DNA of 64,000 bases. Source: Diplolepis rosae. Taxonomy: Eukaryota; Arthropoda; Insecta; Hymenoptera; Diplolepididae. Of this stretch, positions 1 to 11,656 are shown one piece after another. The notes under the pieces were generated by a model that ran no database searches, was not told the DNA's origin, and was given only the letters and a program-made list of their open reading frames with translations. The stretch is from contig JAPYXD010000475.1 of assembly GCA_030998225.1 (NCBI GenBank), forward strand, positions 992,001 to 1,056,000, written 5' to 3'. Numbering within the stretch: position 1 is the stretch's first letter; every line of letters begins with the position of its first letter. The translations under genes were made by a program, and so were the position numbers.

Positions 1-1841
1 TATAAATTTGACACATTTTAAAACTTTTCTGGAGAACCCTTTTTCGGCAAGAATAGACAACAGAACATCACTGTGAACGTCATTGAAGGCATTACTGACG
101 TCCAAAAATACTGCAAGTACGTGCTCATTAGATTTTAAGGAATGCTCAATATTTAGTTTGAATTTCGTGTGGTTGTCGGCACAGGACAGACCCTTCCTGA
201 ACCCTGTTTGACTTCGCGGCAATAAGTCGTTACTTTCAACCCAGGCTCGCATTCTGTGTGACAGCATCAATTCGAATATTTTACATATGCATGAAGTTAA
301 TGCTAGTGGGCGTAATCCCTTGCCGTTCGGCTTATTAACAAAGTGTACGTAGGTGTTAGTCCAGCTGTCAGGGTAGATGTCATTTTTGTATAATTCGTTC
401 AAAATGTCGAGCAATAATAAATGGTATTTGATAGGTAAATTGTGCAGAACATCATAATTAATGCCGTCGGTGCCTGGCGCGGATTTGTTACCTCTAGAGC
501 GTAATGCAGTATTAAATTTAGCGTAAGTGAAATAGTCATCGAAAAAAGCATTATCGTGAGCGGTAGGCGCACAGTCTGGGTCCGTTAGAACCCACTCTGG
601 ACACATATTGTCCAGTGCAGACTGAATTTGATCTATTTTTGGTAAATATTCCTCAATACTATTAGGGTAAATTTTCGTTCATTTATTTTTAAGTATTTTA
701 GCGGTATTCCAAGTGTAGTTAAGCTTAGTACGTAAATTAAGGGTCCCTGAAAACCGGCGGAAGTGTTCTTTTCTTTTCATTTTTAGCGTTTTTTTGACTA
801 GTGCTCTCATTCTTTTATATTCAATATGATCAGTAATTTTGTCAGTATATTCCCATCTCTTGTATGCGGCTTGCCTTTGACGTTTAACCCTATCGCAAAC
901 GCTGTCCCACCATGCTACAGGATTACGATGTTTCTTATTGCCAAAGATTTTTTTTTAGGTGTGGCTTGTTTAACAGCTCTAGTAATAGTTTCCGTAAATA
1001 AGTAGTACTTTTGGATTGGGGAGGAAGAGTCGTAATCCGCGCGTAAAAATTTGTTATATTCTAAATCAAGTAATTCCGTAACTCTGGTCCAGCTAGTACG
1101 TTTCGATTGTATTTTAAAAGATTTTTTATAGTAACAAAATTTGCTAGTGTCAAAGTCTATATATACTGGGAAGTGGTCTGATCCATGAGGATCTCCAGAA
1201 ACATTAACTTTCAACAAGTGTGCTACATTCGTAGAGGAAAAAACTAAATCAATGTTGCTTTGGTAGTTATTACTATTTTTAATGCGAGTGACGGTATTAC
1301 TATTGTGCAGGAATAAATCAAATTTCTCAAATTGCTCTAGAAGCCTTTCGCCATTTGCGTCAGTTTCAGCGCAATTCCAAGACTGATTGTGTGAATTGAA
1401 GTCACCTACGAACAAACATCTAGAATTAATCTGTGAATTACTTACAATAGTAGACCACTCTGTATCATTTAGTGTAATGTCAGGTGGTTTATAGCATGCA
1501 ATGATGGAGATGGGTTCTTTTATGTTGATGATTTCAATTCCGCACAATTCAGTAAAATCATCTAATTGTTGTAAATTTTTAATTTCAATGTAATTATACG
1601 ATTATCGAATTAAAAATGCGATCCCTCCACCAGTCGGATAATCTCTATCTTTTCGTAGCGTATTAAATCCAGCGAATTGAAATTTTATATCGTCTCTAAG
1701 CCATGACTCGACACAAACAAAAATATCAATGTTTTGTATAATTTTGGAAATTTCTTCTGCCTTGTTGCGAACACTTCTAGAGTCCCAATAAAGAATTCTC
1801 AATTTCGTGTAAGAAATAGGATTTTTATCGCAGTCTTTCAT
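1..1841 (-). pseudogene. Non-LTR retrotransposon ORF2 (endonuclease + start of RT), cut by window edge
   Basis: Read on the minus strand from 1841, this encodes an apurinic-type (EEP) endonuclease followed by reverse transcriptase, the enzyme pair that nicks the target and copies element RNA into DNA. Visible motifs are WDSRSVRNKAEE near the N-terminus, GDFNSHN and GSDHFPVYI in the endonuclease, then RT motifs GFRKGLSCADNH and AVFLDVSNAFN at the window edge. The YxDD box would lie beyond position 1. Lesions: an in-frame stop near 1602, a frame change at the A9 run (T9 on plus, 948-956), and a TGA near 680. ORF1 lies just upstream at 1870-3181. The motifs suit the Jockey/I type. The copy is not intact. 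Confidence 0.85.
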
Positions 1842-1869
1842 TTAATAAGTAATTTGAGTACCTCGGCTT

Positions 1870-3181
1870 TTAGTTTTCGTTGGTCAATTCGTAATCTTCT
1901 CCATTACTGTCAAAGTTTGACGAGTTGGAGATGTCGTTATCCATCTGCTGCTGTGTGCTCGGGGTAGACAAGTGGTTGATAGTGCGCGTGATTCTGCTCT
2001 TGAGCTTTCCGGATTCCATGTTTTTATGAACTTCCGTTAACATAATTATAAATGCATCAATGTTTTCGATATTGTGCAGTTGCGCGAGTGCAGATGATTC
2101 AGCATATTTGATAGCATATGAATCAGCAATGAATTTACTCAGTTTGTCAAACGAAATTGGAAAAGTCTCAACTAAATCAGATTGTAATTCAACGGAGGCG
2201 TCCTTTATTAACAATTCTAAGTCGTTCGGTGGAGTGATGTGTTTAGTTTTGTTCTTCTTTTTTTTTATTCTGCTTGGGAGTCTTCAAAAGGGTCATTTGC
2301 GAACCGTTACTGGGTTGCAATTCAGTATTAGTATTACAGGAACTAGAGCTAGGAGAAGCATATCTTTTTGTGCGAGGAGGAGCTGTATCGTTTATAGCAG
2401 GTTTTTTGAAGAGCATTTGTCCGTTGAATTCATTTAATTGATTAACATTTTCTACTGGACTGGAAGTGACACCTGCCTCGTTGCCTGAGTTTTGATCGAC
2501 CGATATATTAACTTGTGTGGGTACCTGATGTTCGTCGCTGTTGTTTGTCCCAGCTGCGTGCTGTGTTAAAGATTCGTCCGTAGATTGACTGCCTGTATTT
2601 GTCTGTTTAGCTGTTGGGCAGTACCTAGCTGTGTGTCCTTCTAAATTGCAGATAAAGCACGTGATTTTGTCTGTAGATACATATATGTGGTGAATTGCTT
2701 CATCATAGTTGATAGTAATTTCCTTCGGCAACTTGTTCATGTCTTCAGGGTCAATAAACAGTTGACGTCTAAAACTGAGAATTTGTGTGAATCCGACCTC
2801 GTCGATTCCTAGTCTGATGAAACTCATACTTGATTTCGGATTTATACCTTTACATTTTAACTCATCAATGATGACGTCGTGTGGTATGCATGGATGAACA
2901 TTAGAAAAAATTACTCTTTTTGATTTTACTAGATAAGGACGAATTTTCATTGGGTGACCGTTGATTTCTATGACATTATTTCCCTCCTTGGTTAATTTAT
3001 CGACTAAGGCAACATCATTCAGGTAACAACAGAATCTATTCTGTGAAAGTTTGGAGGCAGCAACGATACTTGTTGGCTCCGTTTTCGTTGCAATAGCTTT
3101 CAAATAAGTTTTAATTTCTACACCTTCCACTGTATCGATAACAATTGCTTGGCTTTTCTTTGGAAACATACTGTAGCTCAC
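1870..3181 (-). pseudogene. Non-LTR retrotransposon ORF1 (gag-like, CCHC), frameshifted
   Basis: The nucleic-acid-binding gag-like protein of the same element. The first 312 codons (3181-2243) begin MSYSMFPKKSQAIVIDTVEG and carry a CCHC zinc knuckle (CFICNLEGHTARYC) about 60% along, after an RRM-like region typical of Jockey/I gags. A second piece (2214-1870, another frame) continues with DLELLIKDASVELQ. The join falls on a run of nine A (T9 on plus, 2258-2266), where removing one A restores the frame. That could be a real indel or a homopolymer error. A related gag with the same QAIVI start occurs at 14790-14536 in this window. Confidence 0.8.
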
Positions 3182-3229
3182 AACTTTCGAAAATGAGGGG
3201 GATTGGTTCTTTTTAAGTTCGAATTCAGT

Positions 3230-3279
3230 TCGAATTCAGGAATTGCAGACACTAATGTGTCTGCAATTCCTGAATTCGA
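3230..3279. repeat. Perfect 23-bp inverted repeat (hairpin) at element junction
   Basis: CGAATTCAGGAATTGCAGAC is followed by AC, a TAAT spacer and its exact complement, giving arms 3230-3252 and 3257-3279. It lies exactly between the non-LTR element (ends about 3181) and the gypsy gag-protease remnant (starts about 3252). It could be a fill-in or foldback scar of a rearrangement. Confidence 0.9.
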
Positions 3280-4612
3280 TAATAAAGAATATACATATAT
3301 ATATATATTGCAATTTCAATGGATCCTATAGTATTTTGGAATTTGTCTCCTACTCCTTTTAATAAAACTGTTTTATAATTATTAAAGTCTATTTCGGTTG
3401 GCAATAAGTGTGATTTTATGATATTAGCTTCTGACCCTGTATCTATCATAAATTGACCATAGCTGTTTGACGGTGGATTTATAATATCTATAAAGGGTAG
3501 GGTATTTGTAGAATTTTTATTCCTATTATTTTTAATTCAAAAGGTAATTTTTCATTTTGTTTAAATTTTATTGATCTTTTGCCTACAGTAAATTGTTTTG
3601 TTTCAAAATTCAACCTTGCTTTTGTTTCCAAAAGGTATTCTGAACCCAAGATTCCATTGAAAGGAATGCAAAATTGTTCAGCAACTATATGAAAAGTTAT
3701 GTACCATCGTGGGAAGGATTGTTGTATCAATTCTTTTCAAGAGAACAGTTTGATCAGTATTAATTATTTGAGCTGAGGAGACTGAACCAATTTTTATAAT
3801 ACTTATTTCTGAACCAGTATCTAGCATTAACTGTACATTATTTCTTTCATATGGGTATTTTAATTGAATTTAAGGGTGTAAACTTGATTGATTATTCAAT
3901 CTCATGCTAATAACTCTTTTTGAAGAAAGTTGATTTGATTCGAATGCTCTTGATTTCTCCTGACCTCCATGGATGCATTCCTGTCCTGAAGGTTCGTCCC
4001 GTTTCCCGCGTTTTGCTCTTTATTATACTTCCTTTTTCTGCAATCTCCAATTGTATTTCCAGGTCTTTTGCAGTATCTGCATTTATCTGTACCATGACCT
4101 TCTTTATTGCAAATTTGGCAAGATACTTGAGGTTGGTTAAAATTTTTTATTAGGAAACAATTTTGGGCTGTATGCCATTATTTCTGGCACAATTGGTACT
4201 CATTTAAGCTATAGAATAGAGTAGCTTTATGTCCTTCTTTATTACAAATCTGGAAAATTGTTTTATTTAATATACTTTAGTTTTTCGAATAAAAGGATTA
4301 CAATTTGGTCTTACATTTTGAAAATTTTATTTCTACTAAATTTACAACCAAATTCACTACCAAATTTAACACTAGGCTTTTTACTAGAATTGTCACTACA
4401 CTTATTACTAGAATTATCAGAATGAGATCCTAAATCGACTACTGTATCGTTATCTTGGTCAGAACCAGGCGCCGAATTATTTGAAAGTATTTTCTCATCT
4501 TTTTCTCCTCTTGGTAATCCATATCTTGGAGTGAAGGGGCTATATTCTTCTATTTCCCCCTTAACTCATAATTTTTGTAAGCTTGAGTCCTAGTGATTCG
4601 TTTATCGGACAT
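3252..4612 (-). pseudogene. Gypsy-type gag - tandem protease remnant
   Basis: Minus-strand fragment of a Ty3/gypsy element related to the young element at 34.9-50.3 kb. From 4612 the gag starts MSDKRITRTQAYKNYEL, alignable with MNNLRITRSQAKSDEEL at 39029. Most of the capsid is missing. CCHC knuckles follow (for example CQICNKEGHGTDKC near 4130). Then come two aspartyl-protease segments: LMLDTGSEISIIK near 3840-3790 and MIDTGSEANIIK at 3449, with IPFNGILGSEYLLE between them as the end of the first domain. Stops and frame changes break it, and it ends at the hairpin at 3230-3279. It shows that the doubled protease is older than the young element. Confidence 0.8.
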
Positions 4613-5043
4613 ATGAATAGTTTAAAAAGATCTAGGAAATTATTATATTTTCATGTAAATAAGTTTGTTAAACAAAGCAGTATTTATTATAAAATTTCTT
4701 AATTTTTTAGTAGAAAATTAGGAAGATTTTTGAAGAGTTAACAATCGTCTTAACAAATTTATATATAAAAGAAAGAACATACATTTTTTTGTTAAATTTT
4801 CAACATACAAAATGATTTATCAAGTTTTTCTATAAGGTCTTGATGTTGTCGGAAGGTCTCTGCTTTGTTTGACAGCCTTTAATAATGTTGTGGTAGTTTC
4901 CAAGGCACGTTTTATGAGTACCTCGTTGTCCTGTGACGTGGTAAATTTTACCCGTCACTTAAAAAGATATTGTGGGAGAATCACCGGTATCACAGGTGGG
5001 GTTACTTCACGGGGAAAAAGTTTTGTGACGAGAGACCGCAGTT
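4613..5043. other. AT-rich spacer, no gene seen
   Basis: Leader-like AT-rich sequence upstream (in minus sense) of the gag remnant, then about 180 bp of mixed composition up to the LTR-like repeat. I see no supported coding region here. Confidence 0.5.
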
Positions 5044-5658
5044 CGTCGCCACCCGAGAGCACTTGTAACACTTATGATGTACTTCCCGCACTTACGCTTC
5101 CTGTCCCGTCTGTTCCATGCACAATACGAGAGCAATGACACTAGAGGACAGCGACGTTGGAGAAGGGAGGTAGCCGGTTCCCAGCAGAAGTAAACACTGG
5201 CAGCCATGACGCCGGATTGATATTACAGACATTAGAGATACTAAATTTATATGTTTTAACACTGTCGAACATTATGTAACATAGTGCCAACGTACCACAC
5301 GCGCTGTTCGCCGTAATAGAGAGAACCGCGTGTTTATAAAAATTATTTGCCGAGGGCAATTCCTTTACTATGCACGGGTTGCCTAGTCGTCTAGTAGAAA
5401 TGTGACTTGCTTCCGGGTCCGCGATTGGGCCATGTGATTAATTCGTGGGGCAGGTCGGGAACTTTTCTGGCGTCGCGGCTTCCTTAATCACTCTCGTCCT
5501 ACGGCTTGTTAAAGCAAGTTCCAAGAACCAACCAAAGGAAAGACGTTTGGAATCTGCTCATACCCCGGAGGGAAAATTTGAGATATTTGATAGAAAAAGA
5601 TGGAAGGAGAATTCATTTTGCGATTCGTCCCGGAATTAGGAGACGTCATACAGGTAGC
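5044..5658 (+). repeat. Left LTR-like repeat of the 5.0-11.7 kb gypsy
   Basis: About 615 bp matching 10901-11656, starting at GTCGCCACC and ending near CAGGTAGC. Relative to the right copy it lacks about 135 bp (right copy 11077-11211). Exact termini are uncertain, since homology runs a few bases beyond any clear TG...CA ends. Confidence 0.75.
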
Positions 5659-6841
5659 GTGTGTTTTTCGCCAAGCAAGGTCGAAAGTGACTGACCATTA
5701 TTATCATTGGCCTAGGAGATTTTTCGTATTTAAAACCGAGAATATTATTAAGACTTGTTAGAAAATTTTTCTGTTATTGTGGTCGAGGAATTTGGTCAGA
5801 AGAAAATTTTAAAATCCAAATATCGGAATCGAGATTTTAAAAATAATGTTGATATAAAATTCCTCTATTTTCTCTTTTTGAGGTAATTGACTCGGAATTT
5901 TGAAAGTTCGAATTGTAGTGGATTTGTAGAACGAAATTTTACAACTGTGTTAAACAGAGTTTCGTATGGAAAGAATGAACTACATTTAATAAAAATTTGT
6001 ACATTTAATAGGATTTTGTAAATTAAATAGAATTTTGCAAATGTAATAGAATTTTGAGATCGTAATTTAGATGGCTGAATAGACATTATCTAGGTAATAA
6101 AGAACGGATTTTGAGAAGATTAATTCCCGATTATTTAAAAAAAATTTTAAAGTGGTATATTCGAAATAGTTGGAAAAGTTTTTTTTGGTTTATCGGAAAA
6201 TTACGAGGCAGAGTTTATCTTCCGAAGTATTCGAGCGATTTTGAAGTCGAGCTACGCAATACTAGATATTGTCGTTATTGACTGGAGGAGTATTAGCGAT
6301 CGTCATGTCTCTGGTAGGAGAGATTCTCGCGTGTCCTACGCCGAAGCAGGTCTTGATCTACCTGTCTGAACTATCGGAATAGGAATTGAGAGAGGCCCTA
6401 GATGAAGTCGAACTGGTTAATACCTGAAATAGAGGGTCTAAGATTAAGCGGCTTCGGAGTTACGTGTTGCGTGTGAAAGGATTTTTGGGCGAATGTTTTT
6501 CGGATACTTCGTCTAATGTAACGCAGGATAATTCAAACGACTTAGCTGATATTAGGGGATTATCTGCGCATGATCTTGACGAAAGTTTGGACGAAATCCC
6601 AGTATCAGTCCGAGTTCCGGTTACGGTTACGGCTAGCGAGGTCATTCCTAGTTTTCCGATTACGATAATGGTGGGTACGATGAGTAGGAGTACGGAAGGT
6701 TTTGTGACACTTTCCGAACTGGGGCATGGTGTCACTACGTCTAGGATAACTCCCTCTACGCTTACGGTGCCGTCGGACTTAGCGTTAGCATACGGTTATG
6801 CGAACATTTCCTATATCGGGCCACGTGATTCGTTTCATATA

Positions 6842-8507
6842 CAGTACAGTCGGAAAGTATTAGAACAAGATAAAAAAAGTTGTTTTTGTCAGTTTATCTT
6901 ATCATTTATTGAAAAATTATTCACATACTTGCAGTAGTTTTGTACGTTCAACGTAGCTTTATGATTTCAAGCCATTTTTAATGCATTTTACTGAAATTTC
7001 CATCAAAATTTATAAGAAAACAGCCTATGGCTGAAAGTCGTGAAAAGTGTCCAAAACTGCCGAATTGGGTTTCCAGTTGTTTTTTGCACAAAACTCGATT
7101 CGGCTGCGGTTCAATCATTTAAATAAAAAAAGATGGTATTATCGTGTCTGATGCATTGAAATGTCATAAAAAACTGTAAGTCTGTTAATTTGACAGTCGT
7201 TGCGTTTATGCATAATTGTGCCCGCTTTTTCCTTAAAATAGCCTCAGAATTGTATTTTTCCAGATTGAAAATGGTCAAGCGAAAGCAAATATCATTCGAG
7301 AAACGGACCCAAAGCATTATTTTGCAAAAAACAGGCAAAAACTATCGAGAAATAGCCAAAATATTGAAAATATCTTTGTATTCAATTCATACGGCCATAA
7401 GAAGATATCGGGAAACTGGACAAAATACTAAAAGTAAACGATCTGGTCGACCAAGAAAGACAAATAAAAAAATCGGCAACAAAATATATGCAATAAGTAA
7501 GGGAATCGACAGAAATCTGCATCAGAAATTCGTGCTGAAATCAATGAAGACTTGGATTTACCAATATCGCTCACGACAGTCAAAGGCTGCCTTAAAAAAA
7601 AAAGGTATGATTGGACGCATTGCTGTCAGAAAGCCACTTCTACGGCCAGTAAATAAACAAAAAAGACTGAGGTTCGCTCAAGAACATGTTGACTGGACGA
7701 TTGATCAGTGGAAATCAGTTTTATGGACAGACGAATCAAAATTCGAACTTTTCGGTAGCCATCGGCGTCAATTTGATCGCAGAAAAGTCAATGAATGATT
7801 GAATCCAAATTGTATTGTGCTAACTGTAAAACATGGCGGTGGCTCAGCAATGGTTTGGGGCTGTTTCAGCCACGCTGGCGTTGGTCAAATTAAAAAAATT
7901 GAAGGAATTATTAAAAAAGAGCAGTATCACAGTATACTCCAATGCCATGCAATACCATCTGGCATCAATTTAATTAGTCGTTGATTCATTTTCCAACAAG
8001 ATAACGATCCGAAACATACCATACATCAAAATTTTGTTCTTTTTATTTGGAACGAAAAAAAGTCGCAGGTGATCTTAATATAATGGAATGGCCGCTCCCC
8101 CGATTTAAAACCCGTCGAGCTATTGTGGGAAGAATTGGACCGACGTGTAAGAGATCTAATGCCAACAAGCCTTTCTGGTCTCTGGGATTGTTTGAGCGAA
8201 GCGTGGAATAATATTTCACCTCAAACACTTCAAACACTCATCAAAAGAATGCAAAAATGTTGCGCTGCAGTCATTAAAGCAAAAGGTGACCATTTTCAAG
8301 AAAATCGCTTGAAATAACATATTCACTGTTTCCTTATAAATTTTGATGAAAATTTCAGTAAAATGCATTAAAAATGTCTTCGAATCACGAAGCTACACTG
8401 AACGTACAAAACTATCGCGAATATGTGAATAATATTTGAATAAATGACACGATAAACTGACAAAAACAACTATTTTTATCTTGTTCTAATAGTTTCCGAC
8501 TGTACTG
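6842..8507 (+). mobile_element. Complete Tc1-type DNA transposon with ~190-bp TIRs
   Basis: Begins CAGTACAGTCGGAAA at 6842 and ends TTTCCGACTGTACTG at 8507, flanked by TA on both sides (6840-6841 and 8508-8509), the Tc1/mariner target duplication. The inverted repeats extend about 190 bp with scattered mismatches, to ATTTTGATGAAAATTTCAG on the right and its complement on the left. Length 1666 bp. It interrupts a gypsy gag, so it is younger than that element. The transposase inside is broken. Confidence 0.92.
7271..8317 (+). pseudogene. Tc1-like transposase, DD34E type, inactivated
   Basis: Cut-and-paste transposase of the element at 6842-8507. It starts MVKRKQISFEKRTQSII with a helix-turn-helix (NYREIAKILKISLYSIH) and a GRPRKT hook, followed by WTDESKFELFG (first Asp), QQDNDPKHT (second Asp) and SPDLKPVELLWEEL (Glu). 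It ends ENRLK. Stops near 7796, 7981 and 8082 and frame changes around 8040-8100 break it. The full-length family protein is about 340 residues, so nearly all of it is present but non-functional. Confidence 0.88.
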
Positions 8508-9301
8508 TACCAGACCCGATATTTCCTCCAATGCGACTCTGGCAGGTATCAGGAGAGACGACCGTTGGAGAGGCGCAAGGAGGCATGATTGGTATACCAC
8601 CTTCCGAAGAACATCGCGAACCACATTCTCAAGATACGGTACGGGGAGGGCAGAGTAAACTTTACAGGGGAAGAGAGTTCAGCCCCGTAATACCACCGGC
8701 CGCTCCCCATAGTACCTTTAACTACTCTACATATGAGTGACTTGGCCAAGGCGGAGATAGGATGCCGAATTTAGATTCGGAACAGTTCGGCCGCGCCCGC
8801 GATGGACCCGCGGTGCCCCAAGGCCGTGGTGGAGTATTTGAAGACGGACACTTGGACCTCCACCTGAACCTAGATATCAACCTAGAGACAATCAATCAGA
8901 CGAATTCACGCGTGGGCCTAACTGAGCTGGATATGATTCCGAAGGGGGGATGAACCTTTTTTCTCGATACGAGGCAGATTTCAGGCCCTCAAGCTTCAAT
9001 GAAAAAGAAGGCTTTGAAGATATTGTAAAGGATCTTAGAAATTTATATGCGAAGGATCGGAAAAAACCTCGTGAGCTCCCGTATAATAGTATGGATTTCA
9101 AAGATGATAGTGAGGAGCCCACGAATACCGATGAGCTTAAGAAACTTTGGAGACAGGGTGAGGAATTCATAGCCGAAGAGCATATCAAGATCACTGTCCA
9201 AGCTCAAGTGCATAGGGTGGAAGATTCTGAAAGATCTTCCAGTCTTAAGACTGGTAGAGAAGACTGGACCAGACGCGTCTTTTTTAATTCCGAGTAACTC
9301 G

Positions 9302-9898
9302 GTGGGAGTTACTGCGGAGGGGTCACCTCAGTCGGACTCATTAGATTTTGTTGAGGTTGATTTCCATCATAGTGAGGGTCTGGAGTCGGAGTTTAATAGC
9401 AGCATCGTCTCTACCAACGAAATTCGTGGTAGAATACATCTAGCCGTGGAAATAGGATCGGTTACCCTAGATGCGTTGTACGACCCGGGATCCAGTAGGA
9501 CTTTTGTTAGGAATAAGGTGGGTCAGAAAATTTTGTACAGTACCAGGAAATAGCTGTACAGGTCGCATAGATCGATGATGATAGTAGCCAATGGATCTAT
9601 GCAGGTTATCGAGGGAAAAGTCGAGTTACCTCTGACCATTGAAGAGGTAACTAGGCTTTGTGAGGTTAAGTTTGCAGAGCACCTCGTTACTGTGGTGATC
9701 TTGGGGTTAGACGCTCAGGCTGAATTGTATATGTATTTCGGATCCAGGTTGAAGAAAGTCTTCATGCCTGACAAATCCGGAAGTCGTACTCTGCTATCGG
9801 CCGAGAGAAATTACTCGGTAACCGAAAGGTTACGGCTGTCGTGTGGGGAATTCGCAAGTTTCAGGAGTAACTTGAGGGCTTCTCCTTCAAGGTTATAA
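9302..9898 (+). pseudogene. Gypsy protease joined directly to RNase H
   Basis: An aspartyl-protease-like segment (VTLDALYDPGSSRTFVRNKV, with DPG in place of DTG/DSG) is followed by MQVIEGKVELPLTIEEVTRL and TVVILGLDAQAELY. Near 9790 the sequence passes into AERNYSVTERL, which belongs to RNase H. The whole RT between them is missing, a deletion of roughly 1.5 kb. A frame change near 9555 and another in the RNase H part break it. Confidence 0.7.
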
Positions 9899-10789
9899 CC
9901 GACCATAGCAGACTCAAATGGCTGCACAACTTGCGAAAACCCACAGGGAAACTAGCCAGGTGGTCCCTAGAGCTTTTAGAATACGACTTTGAGATAATTC
10001 ACCGCAAAGGAGCGCTCCAACACGTCCCAGATGCCTTGTTGAGGGTCGCAGAGAATGAAGAGATGCCGATCTTATCCGCCTGTGATACAAGCGTTTCCTG
10101 GTATAAGCGTCGCGTCACAGCTGTCCTGGGAAGGCCCTGGATCTTCCCAGATTCTGTACAGGCATAGGTCAAACGGGATGGTCGATCCGCTCATCCCGGA
10201 CCTTGACGCGTGGAAGCTTGTGGTGCCCGAGGAGCAAAGGTTTAAAGTCTTGAAATAGGCTCACTCGGAACTGCAAGCGGGCCATTTGGGGGTCGAGAAG
10301 ACCGTTGCGAAATTTTTGAGACAATGCGACCCTTGCCAGAGGTCCAAGGTCGAACAGGACTGATCGGCTGGCTTGATGTGGCAGCGCATTGTCGAGCAAC
10401 ACTGGACGGTGGTGGCGAGCGACGTAATGGGCCCTTTTCCATGCACCAAAAGTGCCCATAAATATGTCTTGGACAATGGCACCGAGTTCTCTTACCGCCT
10501 GATTGAGCAGATGTGCAAGAGCTTGGGCATTTCTCATACCACTAATCCGGTCAATCGAGTATTGAAAAGTATGACTAAACTGTCCGATAAGTTTTCCGGG
10601 CCGTACAAGGTGGTCCGACGCCTATCTCTCGTCGTATTCCGCTTAGTGAACGCTAGGGGCAAGTACGCAGGCAAGGAGCACCTTAGGCATTTGAAGCCCT
10701 ACGTCGCCAGCATTGAGCAGAGTGGGATGGAAACCGTAACAAATGACCTTGGCTTAAGTTGCAGGGGGGATTTAAACTCAGAGATTTGA
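9899..10789 (+). pseudogene. Gypsy RNase H end and integrase remnant
   Basis: RNase H end: TDHSRLKWLHN then MRKPTGKLARWSLELLEYD and FEIIHRKGALQHVPDALLRV. Integrase remnants follow: AGHLGVEKTVAKFLRQCDPC resembles the HHCC zinc region, VASDVMGPFP the first catalytic Asp region, and LDNGTEFSYRLIEQMCKSLG the second. A jump to KLSDKFSGPYKVVRR (GPY/F module) and HLRHLKPYV closes the reading frame. Much of the catalytic core is missing, so deletions occurred within integrase as well. Confidence 0.75.
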
Positions 10790-10900
10790 AGTAAGATATT
10801 TAAATAAAGTGCAGATTTGAACTCAGAGTTCTATGTAGAGATTTAGAGTCAAAAGTCTAAGTTAGGTTTTACCCGGGATAGAAAAATTTAGGAATAAGGA

Positions 10901-11656
10901 TGTCGCCACCTGAGAGCACTCGTAACACTTATCATGTACTTCCCGCACTTACGCTTCTTATCTCGTCTGTTCCATGCACAACACGAGGACAATGACACTA
11001 GAGGACAGTGACGTTGGAGAAGAGAGGTAGCCGGTTCCGAGCAGAAGTAAACACTGGCAGCCATGACGTCGGATTGAACATTAATACTAGACGAGTCTTG
11101 ACTGATCGAAGGATCGATTATTGACGCCATAATAGATAGGACGACGAGCTGGAACTACGTGACCCAGAAGATACAGTCTGGGGCACACTGACCTCAGGCC
11201 TTCATATCTAGTATTACAGACATCAGAGATACTAAATTTATATGTTTTAACAGTGCCGGACATTACGTAACATAGTGCCAACGTACCACACACGCTGTTC
11301 GCCGTAATAGAGAGAACCGCGAGTTCATAAAAATTATTTGCCGAGGGCAATTACTTTACTAGGAACGGGTTGCCTAGTCGTCTAGTAGAAATGTGACATG
11401 TGACCTGCTTCCGGGTCTGCGATTGGGTCACGCGATTAATTCGTGGGACAGGTCTGGAACTTTGTTGGCGTCACGACTTTCCTAATCACTCTTGTCCTAC
11501 GACTCGCTAAAGCAAGTTCCAAAAACCAACCAAAGGAAAGACGTTTGGAATCTGCTCATACCCCGGAGGGAAAATTTGAGATATTTGATAGAAAAAGATG
11601 GAAGGAGAGTTCATTTTGCGATTCGTCCCGGAATTAGGAGACGTCATACAGGTAGC
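10901..11656 (+). repeat. Right LTR-like repeat of the 5.0-11.7 kb gypsy
   Basis: Starts TGTCGCCACCTGAGAGCAC after a purine-rich stretch and matches 5044-5658 at roughly 90% by eye. It carries an extra 135 bp (11077-11211) flanked by inverted AATACTAGA/TCTAGTATT. Confidence 0.75.

Larger units (their letters stand above)
6305..9296 (+). pseudogene. Gypsy gag remnant, split by Tc1 insertion
   Basis: A likely gag start is the ATG at 6305 (MSLVGEILACPTPKQVLIY). The frame continues through stops near 6379 and 6424 to IPSFPITIMVGTMSRSTEGF (about 6650) and breaks at 6841, where the Tc1 element begins. After 8509, gag-like sequence resumes: MRLWQVSGETTVGE at 8531 and MNLFSRYEADFRPSSF at 8950, with the acidic DFKDDSEEPTNTDELKK. 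Several frame changes are present. No zinc knuckle was found. The assignment rests on position upstream of a clear protease/RNase H/integrase set. Confidence 0.6.
5044..11656 (+). mobile_element. Degenerate Ty3/gypsy element with LTR-like ends, RT deleted
   Basis: Bounded by direct repeats at 5044-5658 and 10901-11656. Between them, plus-strand gag (6305-9296), protease (9302-9760), RNase H (9780-10060) and integrase remnants (10260-10789) are in gypsy order. RT is absent: the protease-like segment passes straight into RNase H sequence (NYSVTERLRLS) near 9800. A Tc1 element is nested at 6842-8507. A purine-rich stretch (GGAATAAGGA) precedes the right repeat, as a polypurine tract should. Many stops and frameshifts; it is long dead. 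A true primer binding site after the left repeat is not obvious. Confidence 0.75.

Noticed and set aside
5865..6086. 73-codon minus-strand frame in the gypsy leader
   Set aside because: AT-rich low-complexity translation with no supporting motif.
8412..8749. Minus-strand frames over the right Tc1 TIR
   Set aside because: They cross the transposon boundary and TIR, so they cannot be one gene.
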